Below are positions 25,861 through 38,725 of a stretch of DNA of 64,000 nucleotides, one piece after another. Made by a program: the position numbers and the translations under genes. Source of the DNA: Hevea brasiliensis (Eukaryota; Streptophyta; Magnoliopsida; Malpighiales; Euphorbiaceae). The stretch's first letter is position 1, and each line of letters begins with the position of its first letter. Under the pieces are notes generated by a model. That model saw only the letters and a list, made by a program, of their open reading frames with translations, did no database searches and was not told the origin of the DNA. The stretch covers positions 11,033,650 to 11,097,649 of the forward strand of contig NC_079505.1 in the NCBI RefSeq assembly GCF_030052815.1, given 5' to 3'.

Positions 25861-26980
25861 ATTTATTTAATCAATTTGAGTTCAGTATCCTATTTATTAT
25901 ATAACCTACATTTATACACGCTTTACATGAGAAATTCAAAGGACCCATTTTTATCAATTTAGTATTCTATAATGGCACTATCATATAATCATTTAATCCT
26001 TTAGTGAAATGCTGTCGTGACAATATAGGGTTTATACGTAAAATATTGTCACATCAACATTCCGTTAACAAATTAAAAATAGTGCAGTGCAATGGTCTAA
26101 ATCATATATCGTACCAATTTAATAAAAATAAAAATTTTATCCTTTAAATGATAATACCTTAAACAAAATGATACATTTTTTAATTTTTTTAATACAATAA
26201 CTTATTTTTGTAATACATAATATCTTACATCTATACTTTTATCCTTATTTAAAAATTAAAATTTTATAAAAATTTAATTCAATTAATTTTCATATTTAAA
26301 AAATCTAACATGCGAAATAATTTAATTTTTGTAACTTAAAAAATATATTTTAAAAGAAATATAAATCATACCAAAAATAACATGATTGTACGAGAATTGA
26401 ACTAAATTTTTATTCTTGTAATATATATTTTTTTCAAATGAAACCTTATAAAAAATTTCAATATACTAAATAAAGAAAACAAATCAAGAAACGACACAAC
26501 ACTCCCCTTCCTGTAGGATGAGAATTGGGAAGGTTTTTCAATTAATGAACAAATTTTGTTGAAACCAAAAAGGATGGAGCTCAAGAATACTCAATTATTA
26601 ACAAAATGGGCACATTATAAATGTAAAAAGAGAACATTTATACTATTATACTACCTCTAATGAATGTGTTAAAGAAGAGAATAGGATGCATTATTGAGAT
26701 ATAAAGAGTAATTAGGTGCTAATGCCCTATATATAATCCTAATCAATATTGTATTTTTTTTTAGTTATTGATAGGAGAGAGTTGTGGATATGACATAAAC
26801 GTACTAAATGGACAAAAGTTGTTGGAGGATTGGAAGGGAATATTTGACTTGAGAGGTCCAATTTTTACAAGTGCTTGTGGATTGGAGGTTTGCTATGCCC
26901 ACCCTATCACTATGAAAGCAAACAAAACCCCCTTACATTCATTTCTCTGGGTCCCTCTTATTAATCAACATGGCATTCAG

Positions 26981-26981
<1 letters not shown>

Positions 26982-27042
<61 letters not shown>
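26982..27042. repeat. (TA)30 microsatellite
   Basis: An uninterrupted TA run of about 61 bases. In open frames it translates as alternating Tyr-Ile, which explains the odd frames across it. Confidence 0.9.
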
Positions 27043-27044
<2 letters not shown>

Positions 27045-29583
27045 TTGTGTGTGAACGAGCGAGCATTTATTTATTTTTATTGTAGTTTGAATTTGAGACC
27101 TAGTAATCTTAGAGATGATACAATATCATTGAACTCAATGATAAATGTAGCTTTATAATAAAGAGTCAATTGACTTTTTTTTTTTTGTTAAAAAATTTTT
27201 TTATATATGTGTATATTTATCTAAGTTAATTAGTTATAAATTCAATTATTAAATTTTTTTTATGAAATCCAAAATAAAAAAATATAATAACATTTTTCAA
27301 CTGACGTAATGTAATTTTATCAAGGGTTAATATCAATTGATAAATGACTTTAGCTAGAGAGATGTATTTGACAGCATTAATTCTTGATAATTTTCAAGAT
27401 ATTAGATCTTATTGACTACCATAGTAAGATATTAATATTATATTTTTAACAATATTTTATTATTTAATTTTTATATATTAACCCTAAATATACTTTTTTT
27501 AATTTGTCTCTGGCTGAACTATAATTCATTGACATATTAAGGGTTTATTTAATAATATTGTAAAATACACCTCTATAAATATATTTATTGAAAATATAAA
27601 AAATTAAATTAATGTTAAATTTAATATATTTTAATCATAAAATTTTAAAGCAGCTATAAAAGATTTTTTTAACGGTATCTAAAATTAAATAATAATTTAA
27701 AAAAGCTACTTTTTTAATTTTTAAACCTCAAAAGTCTTTTTTTTATGATTTTTTTGTTATGTCCTATATAATATTAATTATAATTTCTTCTATTTATTGA
27801 TAAATTTTTTTATTATATCACAATCAATACAAGTATAAGTCAAATAAATTTTACAATATTACATAATTTTTTTAAGATTCATATTTTTTCAAACAAATAA
27901 TTGAATTTACTATAATGCTCATAATAATGATGCATGCCAAATTTCAAATAATTCAGATATATAATATTGGATTATCTATATTCTTAAGTATAATTGAGAG
28001 TAATTAAGTTATTATATCACATAAGATAAATTTATTTAATTTATATTTGATTAATTTAAATTTAATAATTATTTTATTTTAATAATATAATTTGCTATAT
28101 ATTTTATTTTATTTTATATTTTCATAATTATATTATAAAATTTTAATAGCAATATAATTATAATTTTATTTCAAATTTAATAAATAAATAAGTTGATTAA
28201 CATTTTTTTTATTATTCTTTAAATTATATGACATATATCAATAAAAGGATAAACAAAATAACAAAAACACACATGCCACTTAGCGATTTTTGAAATGTCA
28301 CTATTAAAATTCTTGTATTTTACCAATAAGAAATGTTTTTAAAAATATATATATTTAAACTTTCTAAATAATTTTTTAGTGAATAATTGTATATATAATT
28401 TTCTAAAAAATAATCATTCTTTTTTCTAATGTAATTAAAATTTTAATTAAAATATAATTGATTTTAGGGATATACAATATAAAGTTTGAATTTGTAAACA
28501 AAAGAAAATTTTAAAATTATTAAAAAATTGTTATGTGACACCTCTTTTAATCTTTATTTCCAAAAATTTATATATAAAAATTAGCTTATCAGATTAAATA
28601 TATTAATTTTTATCTAAATATTTTTAAATTTCAACTATTAAAATCTTATCTCAATTATTAAAATATAAAATTATCCTATGTGGCACACTCTTATTAAACT
28701 TCATATATATATATATATGTATGTGTGTGTGTTTGTGTGCCTTTTATTTTGATGTTATTTGAACAATTTTGCTTATGATATGCTAAACTGATTGAAATTC
28801 TTCTAACAAAAGTTCATTAAAATTGATATCTTATTAATGAAACTTATAAAATTGAATGCATATGATAATGATATAGTTAAAGAACATAAAATTTAAGACA
28901 AGACCATGCTTAGAGCATATTTGAATATTTAATGAATATTTAGTTTCTTAGGAAGTATATTCATAAGATAATTAAAATACATAAAATTTGATATCTCTCT
29001 TTAATCTCTGAATAATTTATGACCCTATTGATACAAGACAATACATATGGTGTGTGATATTCTTGATTGTTCTTGCATTATTGTTGTAATCTCTTTTTGT
29101 CTATGTTATATATGGCATAAAATATACTCATTTCACATTGATTTGATGCATTCAAAATTTTTAAATAATTTTAAAATATTGTTTAATGAAATTAAACTCT
29201 AATTGACAAAGAAAATAATTTTTATTCTTATTTTGGATTACCTTCATAAATATATACACTCATTTGAATGACATATGTCTTAACAAATTCCATTGGAAAA
29301 TACTTGTCTAGACATAATTTATCATTACCTAATATATAAACATGTGGATCTCATCTATTTTATATGTGAGTTTCACTATACATATTGTATTTTAAATATA
29401 TGATGATCGAGTTTATGCAAGAATTTCACTTCAAATTTCTTATGACATGGTAATTTTTAACTGAATATATGAATCAGATCATACTTATGAGTTGATGCGC
29501 TAGGATTATATAATAATTTCCCTCTATATACATACATTGGTGTAAATGTTAATCTATAAACTCACTCTGACTTTGTAAAATTT

Positions 29584-29854
29584 GTGCTATGTTTGGAAAA
29601 GGGTGAAAATGGAAGGAGGATATGTCATTTTCTCTTAATTAAAAGAGAGGATAAATTAGAGGGAGAGAAAATATGAGAAGAAAAATGTTGAATTCATGTG
29701 GGGCTCAGCAAACTCTTTCTTTCTAATTTAAAGTGAAAATAGGTGAAAGTGATTAAGATGATTAACTTACTGTTATTATTAATTATTATTATTGAGAAAA
29801 GTGAAAATTTCATCTCTTTTCATTTCATTCTCTCCTCGTCTCTTCCCAAACAGG
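29584..29854. mobile_element. MITE-like element upstream of KANADI
   Basis: The left end (CTATGTTTGGAAAAGGGTG) and the reverse complement of the right end (CTGTTTGGGAAGAGACGAGG) are imperfect inverted copies; inside them GAGAGAAAAT appears in both halves in opposite orientation. It ends about 520 bases before the KANADI start codon. Class assignment is open. Confidence 0.5.
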
Positions 29855-30073
29855 AGGAGAGAAAATCACTTTCTATCAACTCACTTTCTTTCCCCTCTTA
29901 GGTTATTATTATTTTTTTCAAACAAAATCGCAAGGGAATTAAAAAGAAGGTGAAAAGAAAAGAAAAAAGAAAAAAAATTCCAAAACGTTTGCAGTTTTGC
30001 TTGTATATGAATATAGAGAAAAGGAAAACAGAGATAAAAGAGAGAGAGAAGCTTTGTTGAAGTGTCGTTTTCT

Positions 30074-30081
30074 TATATATA
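30074..30081 (+). promoter_or_regulatory. candidate TATA box of the KANADI gene
   Basis: TATATA in CTTATATATACTC lies about 295 bases before the ATG and is followed by low-copy, pyrimidine-rich leader sequence, including a CT run at 30185-30208. A transcription start near 30105 is inferred from the usual spacing. Confidence 0.4.
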
Positions 30082-30184
30082 CTCTCGAGGTATAGTAGGA
30101 AACACAGACCATCCCTAAAATTTTTCACTTTCTTTCTCTCCCCATTCCCTTCCCAATTCATTCTTCTTGCACTACCACACATCT

Positions 30185-30208
30185 TCTCTCTCTCTCTCTC
30201 TCTCTCCC
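30185..30208 (+). repeat. CT tract in the KANADI leader
   Basis: A CT dinucleotide run of about 24 bases within a pyrimidine-rich 130-base segment of the probable 5' UTR. Confidence 0.7.
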
Positions 30209-30373
30209 CCTTCTCTTTCACACAGTTTCTTTTCTTTTCTTTTCTTTCTTTTTTTGTGGTTTTCTTTTCCAAATCATATCTGTACTTGAAGAGAAATAAA
30301 TTTAGTTGTGGATTCTCTATATTGAGAAAAAAACGATCGCAGCTGCTTCAACCCCATTTCTTTGGGAATAAAA

Positions 30374-33300
30374 ATGTCCCATAAAGGAGGAATTTTTCAT
30401 AACCAATCTTTGAATCAGATTCCAGACCTCTCACTGCACATAAGCCTTCCAAATAGAACTCCTTCTTCAATATGCACTGGTACAAATGATGCTGATGATT
30501 CAACTTTTGATGTTTGGCGCAAAGATGATGCCCTGAAATCACACAAAGACAGTTCAATGAAAGTTGGGTCTGAACCAGATGAAACCATCTGCCTTTCTTT
30601 AGCGGCAAATCCTGCGCCTACTATAGCTTTAGAAGTAGAAAGCCCTTGGAGAAGAATAAGCTACGCTGGAGGTGGCGGCGGCAGCCAAGCCGATCAAGCA
30701 AGGCAAAGAAATTTTCTTCTTCAAAGTGCTAACGGTGGCTCTATGAGTCAAATAAATCATGGGATCTCAGGCTTCAAACCCTTAAAAGGGATTCCAGTTT
30801 ACAATAGCTGGAACATCAATTCTGGAGAGATGGATCCCAGATTTTGCTTTAACCAAATACCTTATTCATCATCTTGCACTCCTTACCCATGTTCTTCTCC
30901 AGGTGATACCTGCAGTTCTTTTCCGGATTATAGAATGGGGACATCATCAGTTCGACCACAGTATCAATATGGGGGTGGAGTTGGAGGTGCGGAGGTTTAT
31001 GGAAGTGGGATGATTAGATCAAGATTTATACCAAAGCAACAAAACAAGAGGAACATGAGAGCACCAAGAATGCGATGGACGAGCTCTCTCCATGCTCGTT
31101 TTGTTCATGCTGTGGAGCTCCTTGGGGGCCATGAAAGTACTGGATTAAATCTCTCTTCAATCACTGCTACACATGTTAATTAGTTTTTTTCAGAAGCTAG
31201 TTTCTATTGGGTTGGGGGTTTAAAAAATCCTTCTTTTAATCAGAGATTGTAACGTTTACTTTATAGGAGCTACACCCAAGTCAGTTTTAGAGCTGATGGA
31301 TGTCAAGGATCTAACACTAGCGCATGTCAAAAGCCATTTACAGGTCTGGCCTGAGCTCTGAACATATTATAAAATTTTCAGCCTTTTTAATTAAACACAG
31401 CACAACCCTTTGTTTCTTTATCTCTCTCTTCTGTGCTGCGGTGGAGACTTTGGGCATGAAAACGGGCACGAAAGCCGATGAGTGCAGTGAATGAATGAAC
31501 AGTTGAGTGTTCTGTTTGTGATACAGGACAAGTTCTACTTTTTTAGGGAGAGAAAGAGAAAGAAAAGAGAAAAAGTAGCCATCATTTCTCAATAATAGAA
31601 GCAATTACTAACCTTACCAAACATCAACCTCGTGGTTAATAAACAAACCAAGAAAAATCCGGAAAGAGAAGCATCTGATTTGATTTCTTGACTGTTTCTT
31701 AATTTCTCTATTTTTTAATTTAAAAATTAAATAAATACTATGCATATTATTTTAATTAGCCATGGGTCTCCTTGTTTTCTATTCATTTTCTTTGTCTCTT
31801 TTGCCTTGCAGATGTATAGAACTGTTAAAAGCACTGACAAACCTGCAGCTTCCTCAGGTAATATGTCTTTTTTTTTTCATTTTCACCTAATTAATTCCCT
31901 GTTTTCTGCTGCCCATTTGAAAATTTGAAGATTCTCTCGTCCTGTGTTACCCTAATTAATAGAGTTCAATGCATCTATCATAACCCATTAATCAATTAAT
32001 TAATTATTAATATATGCAATATTTTTATGTTCATGGATCATATACAATATATACATATATATGCTCCATTGATCATCAGATGGATCCGGTGATGAAGATT
32101 TCTTGTCTGTAACAACTCCCGTTAATCTAAATGCTAACCACAAAGCATCTTCATGTGTGTCTCTACAACATGATAATGGGTACACTACTTCCTCAACTCC
32201 ATGGAGCAACTCTTCCAGGTAAATTGACTCTCTCTCACTCAAATACTGTACATTAATTGATTCTGTTTGTAGTTTTTCCATTTTTAATTCTGGGAGCAAC
32301 ATATATATCAATGGAACCAAAAGACAAATGATCACGTATATTAATTTAGTTTGTGTATAGAATAACTGAATGTATGGTAATGGGTGTGAATATTGCATTG
32401 CTTTTCTGCGTATGAAGATTTGAGGGTTTTTGGTACAAGAGGCATTAGTTTCTTTCTCCCATGCATGGCTGACTTTAACTAGCCTAGGAAATCTATATAT
32501 CACGTCCTCCTTTCCCATTTCTTTTCTTAAAAACTAAAAAGAGCTTTCTTTGTCACAGCTTTTACTTTTCATTTGCTTTCTTTCTTTCTTTCTTTCTTTT
32601 TCTTGCTTTTTCTTCTGCTTTCATTCAGATTACCTACATGCTTATGCATCATTTAGCTTTCCTTAGCTTTGCATCAGAAATCTACCAACTCATCATGTAA
32701 TACTATATATACATTCAACTAAAGCAAACACGATACACTTTTTAACTCTTTTTTCCCTTTATTTTCTTAACCATATGCATTTTCTTGGCCATATCTTTAA
32801 TTAATATAATCTGCATAAATTTAATTGCACACATTGGTCTTCTCATGTTTTTGCTTTTGATTATGCAATGGTGGCATCACATTGGCTGGTTCTAGGGTTA
32901 TGAACTCATTATTTAGCTCCAGCTATAACCCTATATCTTCAGGCCAATCTTCTTTCTTTCTTTCTTATGAGATCTTCCCAACTCTATTATTCACCAAATA
33001 TTAGGTAAATTTAGCATACAAAGTGCTTGTTTGGTATTGCCACTAGACTGTTGTTGAAAAAAAAAATTTAATTAAATAATATTAAAAAATTAGTTTAAAA
33101 TTAAATTTAAGTATTTTAATTATAAAAATTCTAAAACAACTAAACATGTTAAAGTTAATTTCTTCTAACCATCTGTGCAAAAAGAAAAAGAAAAAGAAAA
33201 TAAGTTAAACCCATTATTTAGTTCTTGAGCTTTTCCTTTTTTTTTTGTTGAACCCTTAAATCGATGTACATTTTGTACTGAATTCCTAACCTTATATATT

Positions 33301-36300
33301 TCATCCTGCGATGCCCTTATTTTAAAGGACATACAATGAAAAACATTAATATTCATCCTACAATGTCAGAGAGAGAGTGAGGAGACAAATGGATTCACCC
33401 TAGAAATTAGAAATACTAGTGAACATTATTGAGTAGTGTAGAGTTTGAGTAAGTATATATATGGGCTACCCTTCATTGGGTATCCCTAATACAATAGGTC
33501 TAAAACTTTAAAATGTTCATACAAAATGCTAGTATGCATACCAAAATTTCTCTCATTCCTTGAAAAAAATTCCCACGAAAATATTAAATCTGACTCCAAT
33601 ACTGCTTCATTATGAAGATGCAAATGCTGCTGCTAATGAGTCGGTCATTCAAATTCCCTCAAGAAACCCACAAAGCTTGTTGAAGAATTTGGTTTCCTTT
33701 TCAACTTTTATATGTTTTTTCATGTGTTCTCCCAGATGATGGAGATTATTTGACCTTTTTTTTTCATTTACAAAGCTTTTAGTTTCTAGGATAAATTATT
33801 TAATTTTAGTTGAATTATATGCAAAAATTAGTGTAGATTATAACTTTCTTTTGTTAAGGATAAATAGAAATGGACGTTGAGAATGCTAAGTGGAAAATAA
33901 ATCTCCTTTTTGGAAACATATATGGAGAAATTGAGGAGGAAGAAATTTTAGAAAATCAAAATTCCATTGTTAGCATTGATATAAATGAGACAAGATTTAT
34001 TAAAAAATGCAAGACGTCTTATCTAAAATATGATATGTTGATTTTATTAATTGAGTGTATAAGCACCGAGTATAGATAAAATTTTTTCTGATATAAAATA
34101 TATTTTCTTTTTTCCATTTATCTGATTAAATTATTATGAGTTGAAGGTTTGACACAATTAAAATTAGGTTAAATTGTAAAATTTATTAGTCATTTTAAAA
34201 ACATAAAATAAAAATTGAAAACAACAATGCTAAACTAAAATGCATGCAGCATGATATGCATAAGACAATTAATAAAATATATTTTTACTTTTTTTAAAAA
34301 AAATTTTAAAGAAAAATTTATTAATATTTCAAATTTTGACTTGATTTATTATGAGATAAACATGTAATGATATTTCTAATTAAATTGGTTTTTAAAATTA
34401 AATAGTCTTTTTTTTTTAATTTCACTAAATTTTAGCCCTTTTATTAAAATATCATACTTAAATTTTTAAAGTTTTATTTTGAATAATATTTTAGTTCTTA
34501 AATTTTTAAGTAAAACTATTTTTTCATTCCTAAACAGTTAAAAGATAAGAAACCAAGTTTTAGTCTAAAAAAAAAATTATCAAGATATATTCCTAATTAA
34601 TTTCTCAATATATATTGGGAAAAATTTGAGCACTCTATGTAGACCTTTTACCATATATACTTCTACCAAAAAACAAAGTTTAATGAAAATATGAACATAA
34701 AATATTTTGTTTCATTTAAATTATACTTTTGTACTACATTAGATTGAAGTGAAAATTAAATAGTAAAAACTAGGTATCATATTTAAGGTTATATTCATAA
34801 TAATCTTGTTAATTAAATAATTAAATAATTTCCATATTAAAAAAAATTATAATAAAGTTATATTAATCTTATTAGAAAATTTTCATTTGTGAACTAAGCA
34901 TAACAATTTTTCATTATTTATATTTTTTCACCAAATACTTAATATTTTCTCTATTAATACCCAGATTATATATGAAAAAAGAATTTCAACTTTCATATAT
35001 AATCTTTAGATGAGTTAATTATAACTGTTGATTATAGTGAATACTACCTTAATAAATGGTCATGATAAATTTATTGTATATGCACCAAATTTTTTTACCA
35101 TATTATTATTCTTTCTTATTATCTTTTCTTTTCTTTTTCCTTGCAAAATCCTCAAATCCTAGGTAGCAATTCAAAGTGAATCTATGATTCAATGTGCATC
35201 CTTTTGCTTTTTTGGTTTCATTATTCTACGTATTTGTCTCTTGTTCCTGGGAGAGGTTTATTATTAAAAAATTAGTTTAAAAATTTATTTAATTATTTTC
35301 AATTTTTTATAATTAAAATATATTAAATTTAATTATAAATTAATTTTAAATATCCCCTAATTAATATATTTAAACATTTTTTTTTCTCAATGACAACAAT
35401 AATATTATACAAACCCTAAAAAAGTCTCCAACTCATGTAATACAATTCAAGAAATGGTTGGGTTAATAATTTAACAATCAAATATTTGTCTCATAACTTG
35501 GAAAAACAGAAATTCATAGCCTAAAATTGTTTTCTTCCTTTAAAAGATTTGTATAGTAGCAAAAAGCCAAAAAAAAAAAAAAGTGAAGTGATGAATCAAC
35601 TAAAATTCCCACTTTTTGAAAAGCAAAAAGCAAAAAAATTTAATCAATGTTAACCTAAATTGATTGAAATATCAAATCTTAACCATATGATCTTTTGCTT
35701 TAAAATAAATCTTAGTGCATCATTGAGTACAGTAGTAAAACTTATTGTTTTCTCAAGGGGAGAACTCAGGTTTGATCCTCGGAGAATATATTGTTGGAAG
35801 TGACGACCATAAACTCGAAAGGATTAATTTTTTGTGAACGGTAAAACTGAACATAGAGGAAACCCTGATGTACCAAAAAAAAATCTAAATGAATTTAATA
35901 CCAAGCTTTTATGATACAATCTATTCACTAAATGAGTTATCTTATTGGTATTTCTAGGAACATACACAAATGAATAAGAGCTCAGAAAAACTCAAGACGA
36001 TAGATATTTTCATCTTCAACAAATAATGAATTACTCCACAAATGTTTATATAAAAGAGTATATAATTTTAGAAGAAAATTTTGAAACTTTTGGATTTACT
36101 TTCCACCTGAGAATCTAGAACATCCTTCTGCTTAAAAACTCTATCACTGCGTGCTTTCCATATTGCCTAGCTGGAAATCATAGCAAAATTTTCTTGGAAA
36201 TCAACACCTTCTTGGCAAGAAATACGAAGCCACCACATTCAGTGACTGAAGTAGAGCACTAGGGCATGTAACAGGCAGGTGGAAATATTTTCCTCTTTTA

Positions 36301-37475
36301 TCAAAATGGAAGCAAAACATAGAACTATCTTCTTCTTCTCTTCTAACCTCTGGTGTTTTACAGGTTTCTGCGATCACTTGTGAACCAAGAAAAAAAGAAT
36401 CATATTTCAATAATTGCATTAGTCCAACATATCAAACTTGTAAAACCATCAAGTTACTATATTTTTGTAATATTCTAATTAAACCCCACATATAACTCTT
36501 TAAGTACATAATTTCTGAAACAAAGCATCATATCCCAATGCTGGCTTTAACTAGAACCCTTCAAAAGCAAGCTCTAGCATGCTGTTTCCTACCATTAAAT
36601 CATTATATAGTAAGTAGGATCTGTAGAAATGCCAGTGCAAAAGGATGATATGATCTTTTTTGCTATCTTAAGCTTTTCAAACTTAACTTATTTTGATATA
36701 CAACTTACTTTTTAAGATTCGTTTGGCGTTGCTGTTGAGTTGTTATTGAAAAAAAACACTACCTTACACATATTATTATTTGGTGCAACAGAAAGTTGAT
36801 AAGAAATTGAAGAAGAGATAGTAACTGATTATTATTTGGGATTTTTTGCAGCAGAGAAAGATGGCTGCATAGCGGTTCAAGGAATCTGGAAGGGCTTAGA
36901 CGACCAGAAAACCTATCATCTCAACAAGCATCCGAAAACCAATTCGAGGTGAGTAAAACCAATCAACCATATATTTCACTAATTCATCTTAATTAATTAC
37001 CTGTATGCATTTGCTCCTAGCCTACAGTAGATACCGTAAGTAAACTAATCCCATCCAGCCAAAACATAACTAGTTACATAATTATCTTAATTTTAGGTTT
37101 AGTTTTTTTTTTCTTTTTTTTGCATTAATGGATTAAATACTTATATCGAGATTTGCGTAGAATCAATTAAAATGTATATAATAAATGTATAAATATAAAA
37201 TAATATAATTATTTGATCTAATAATTATTAAATTCATTCTTATATTAAGTCGAGCCTATAATAATAGACTTTTATTTTATATATTTTTATGTTGCTTTTG
37301 ATGTCTAAGGGAAAGATTAGTATTACACATGAGATTAACAAAATCTGTTACATTTTATGTGCAGGAAAGTGATTTAGCTCAATCAAGAACCTTTAGATTA
37401 CTCTGTAATCAATTACTTGAGACTCCAAGTTTGGAGTTTTCCTTAGGAAGACCAGATTGGCAAAGCAAAAGCTAG
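30374..37475 (+). CDS. KAN: KANADI transcription factor (GARP family), six exons
   Basis: KANADI proteins are nuclear repressors that set abaxial identity and limit auxin responses in lateral organs and ovules. Exons: 30374-31136, 31267-31343, 31812-31857, 32080-32218, 36855-36948 (or from 36852) and 37365-37475. Phases close, giving 409 or 410 residues. Near the N-terminus is PDLSLHISLPN (17-27), typical of the family. A conserved KGIPVYNSW segment follows mid-protein. The GARP Myb-like domain spans about 230-286, from APRMRWTSSLHARF across the first splice site (GGHE/R) to TLAHVKSHLQMYRTVK. The C-terminus has LEFSLGRPDW (396-405), an EAR-like repression motif typical of KANADIs. Start: ATG at 30374, since the frame upstream of it has no ATG before a stop. 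The fourth intron is 4.6 kb and contains repeats. The KIPVY-type segment and length favour the KAN1/KAN3 side, but the paralogue is not certain. Confidence 0.95.
35700..35882 (+). mobile_element. candidate tRNA-derived SINE in KANADI intron 4
   Basis: The segment has an A-box-like TTAGTGCATCATTGAG, then a B-box-like GGTTTGATCCTC about 55 bases later, a 100-base body (GTTGGAAGTGACGACC...) and an A9 tail at about 35874-35882. This is the order of a plant tRNA-derived SINE. No clear target-site duplication could be set, and I do not recognise the family. Confidence 0.4.
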
Positions 37476-38476
37476 CTTTTCCACCTATGATGCATCCTAT
37501 TTTACTTTTACTTTTTACTTTTTTTTTATTTTCTTTGTTTAGCAAGAAAATATATATAGATGAAACATACAAGTATTTTAAGGGCGTAGAAAGCTGTAAT
37601 GTTGTAATGATAAGAAGAAGGGAAAAAAAAGAGAGCTTATGTTGTATCAGTTCCATCTGCACCAATGAAAGAAAAAAGGGTTATGTTCTATCACTTCAAT
37701 GAATGTGTGTGTGTGTATATATATATATGTATGTTTGTTTGTCATTTAGATATATAATGTAATGATGAAGCAAAAAGTAGAACAAAAGAAAGAATCACTT
37801 TAAATGGTGGATTATATATACGGGCTAAACTATTATCTTTTATCTTTTTCTTTTTATAACTGTTCTGTTGTTTCTTTCTTTGCTTGTTCAGTTGCAGCAC
37901 TTGGGAATCCTTTTTTATTTTATTATTTATGAAAATATTTGATAAAATTTTAAAAATAAACTAAACTATTAACAATTTAAAATTATAACTACAAAATTAA
38001 AAATTTAATTAAAATTTTTTTACCATTAATTAATTTTTTTTCTCTTTGATTAATAGTTTATAGTTACTCGCTAAAAATTAACTAGAACTATTCGGCAAAT
38101 AAATCCATCCTAAGTGATTGTTATCTCACATCAGTTTGAAATAAGGACTTTGTACTAAATATAAGACTTGGCAAACTGACTCAGTTGAGTTAGTTTTTGG
38201 TGTAGATTTAGGCCCACCTATTTTTTCTACATATGTATTTGCGTGCAAATATTAGCTCTAGATATTCATATCTGGATGTGAGGCTTGAGCTAACTTTTAA
38301 AGTGGAGTTAGGTCTAGTCAATTTTCTTTACATGATTCAGGCCTTATTCAACAATAGTTTAACTTAAAACACTGCCTCTCTTATTGAGGCAGCGTTTTAA
38401 CTAAAATCAATAATATTATATTACTATTTTTATATTTAACAGCTAATCTAACAGTTATTTTTATTAAACACTTCTG

Positions 38477-38725
38477 CTTTTAATAAGGAAGTGATTGAAA
38501 GTTGGTTTAGTGTTATTATTGAAATTGTTGTCAAAAAAATTAACTCTTTAAATAATTAATAGCTACTAAAACAGCTGACAGCTACTAGAATAACTAATAT
38601 TGCCAAACAAGATTTTAATATTTATCTCCCAATATATTCTTTTTAATAAGGAAGTGATTGAAAGTTAGTTTAGCGTTATTATTAAAATTGTTGTTAAAAA
38701 AATTAACTCTTTAAATATGTTAAGT
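38477..38725 (+). repeat. pair of ~80-bp direct repeats
   Basis: The phrase TTTTAATAAGGAAGTGATTG followed by AAAGTTGGTTTAGTGTTATT occurs at about 38478 and again, with a few substitutions, at about 38641. Each copy continues to AAAAAAATTAACTCTTTAAA. The copies are about 160 bases apart. Confidence 0.75.

Larger units (their letters stand above)
21484..30073. other. repeat-dominated intergenic region
   Basis: The first 150-200 bases before 21484 are low-copy sequence and should contain the 5' UTR and promoter of the minus-strand kinase gene. The rest is AT-rich and without a supported gene. It holds a long inverted repeat (22.87-25.17 kb), two long TA microsatellites, a CACTA-like end and a MITE shortly before the KANADI gene. 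The only sizeable non-repeat open frame (26768-27085) runs into a TA microsatellite and has no recognised domain. Confidence 0.55.

Noticed and set aside
26768..27085. Plus-strand open frame of 105 codons
   Set aside because: A third of it is Tyr-Ile from a TA microsatellite, no domain is recognisable, and no splice partners were found.
29898..30272. Minus-strand Lys/Glu-rich frame before KANADI
   Set aside because: It is the reverse reading of the pyrimidine-rich KANADI leader, not a gene.
32000..32518. Minus-strand frame of 172 codons overlapping KANADI exon 4
   Set aside because: It is antisense to a verified exon and to intron sequence, with no domain; a shadow frame.
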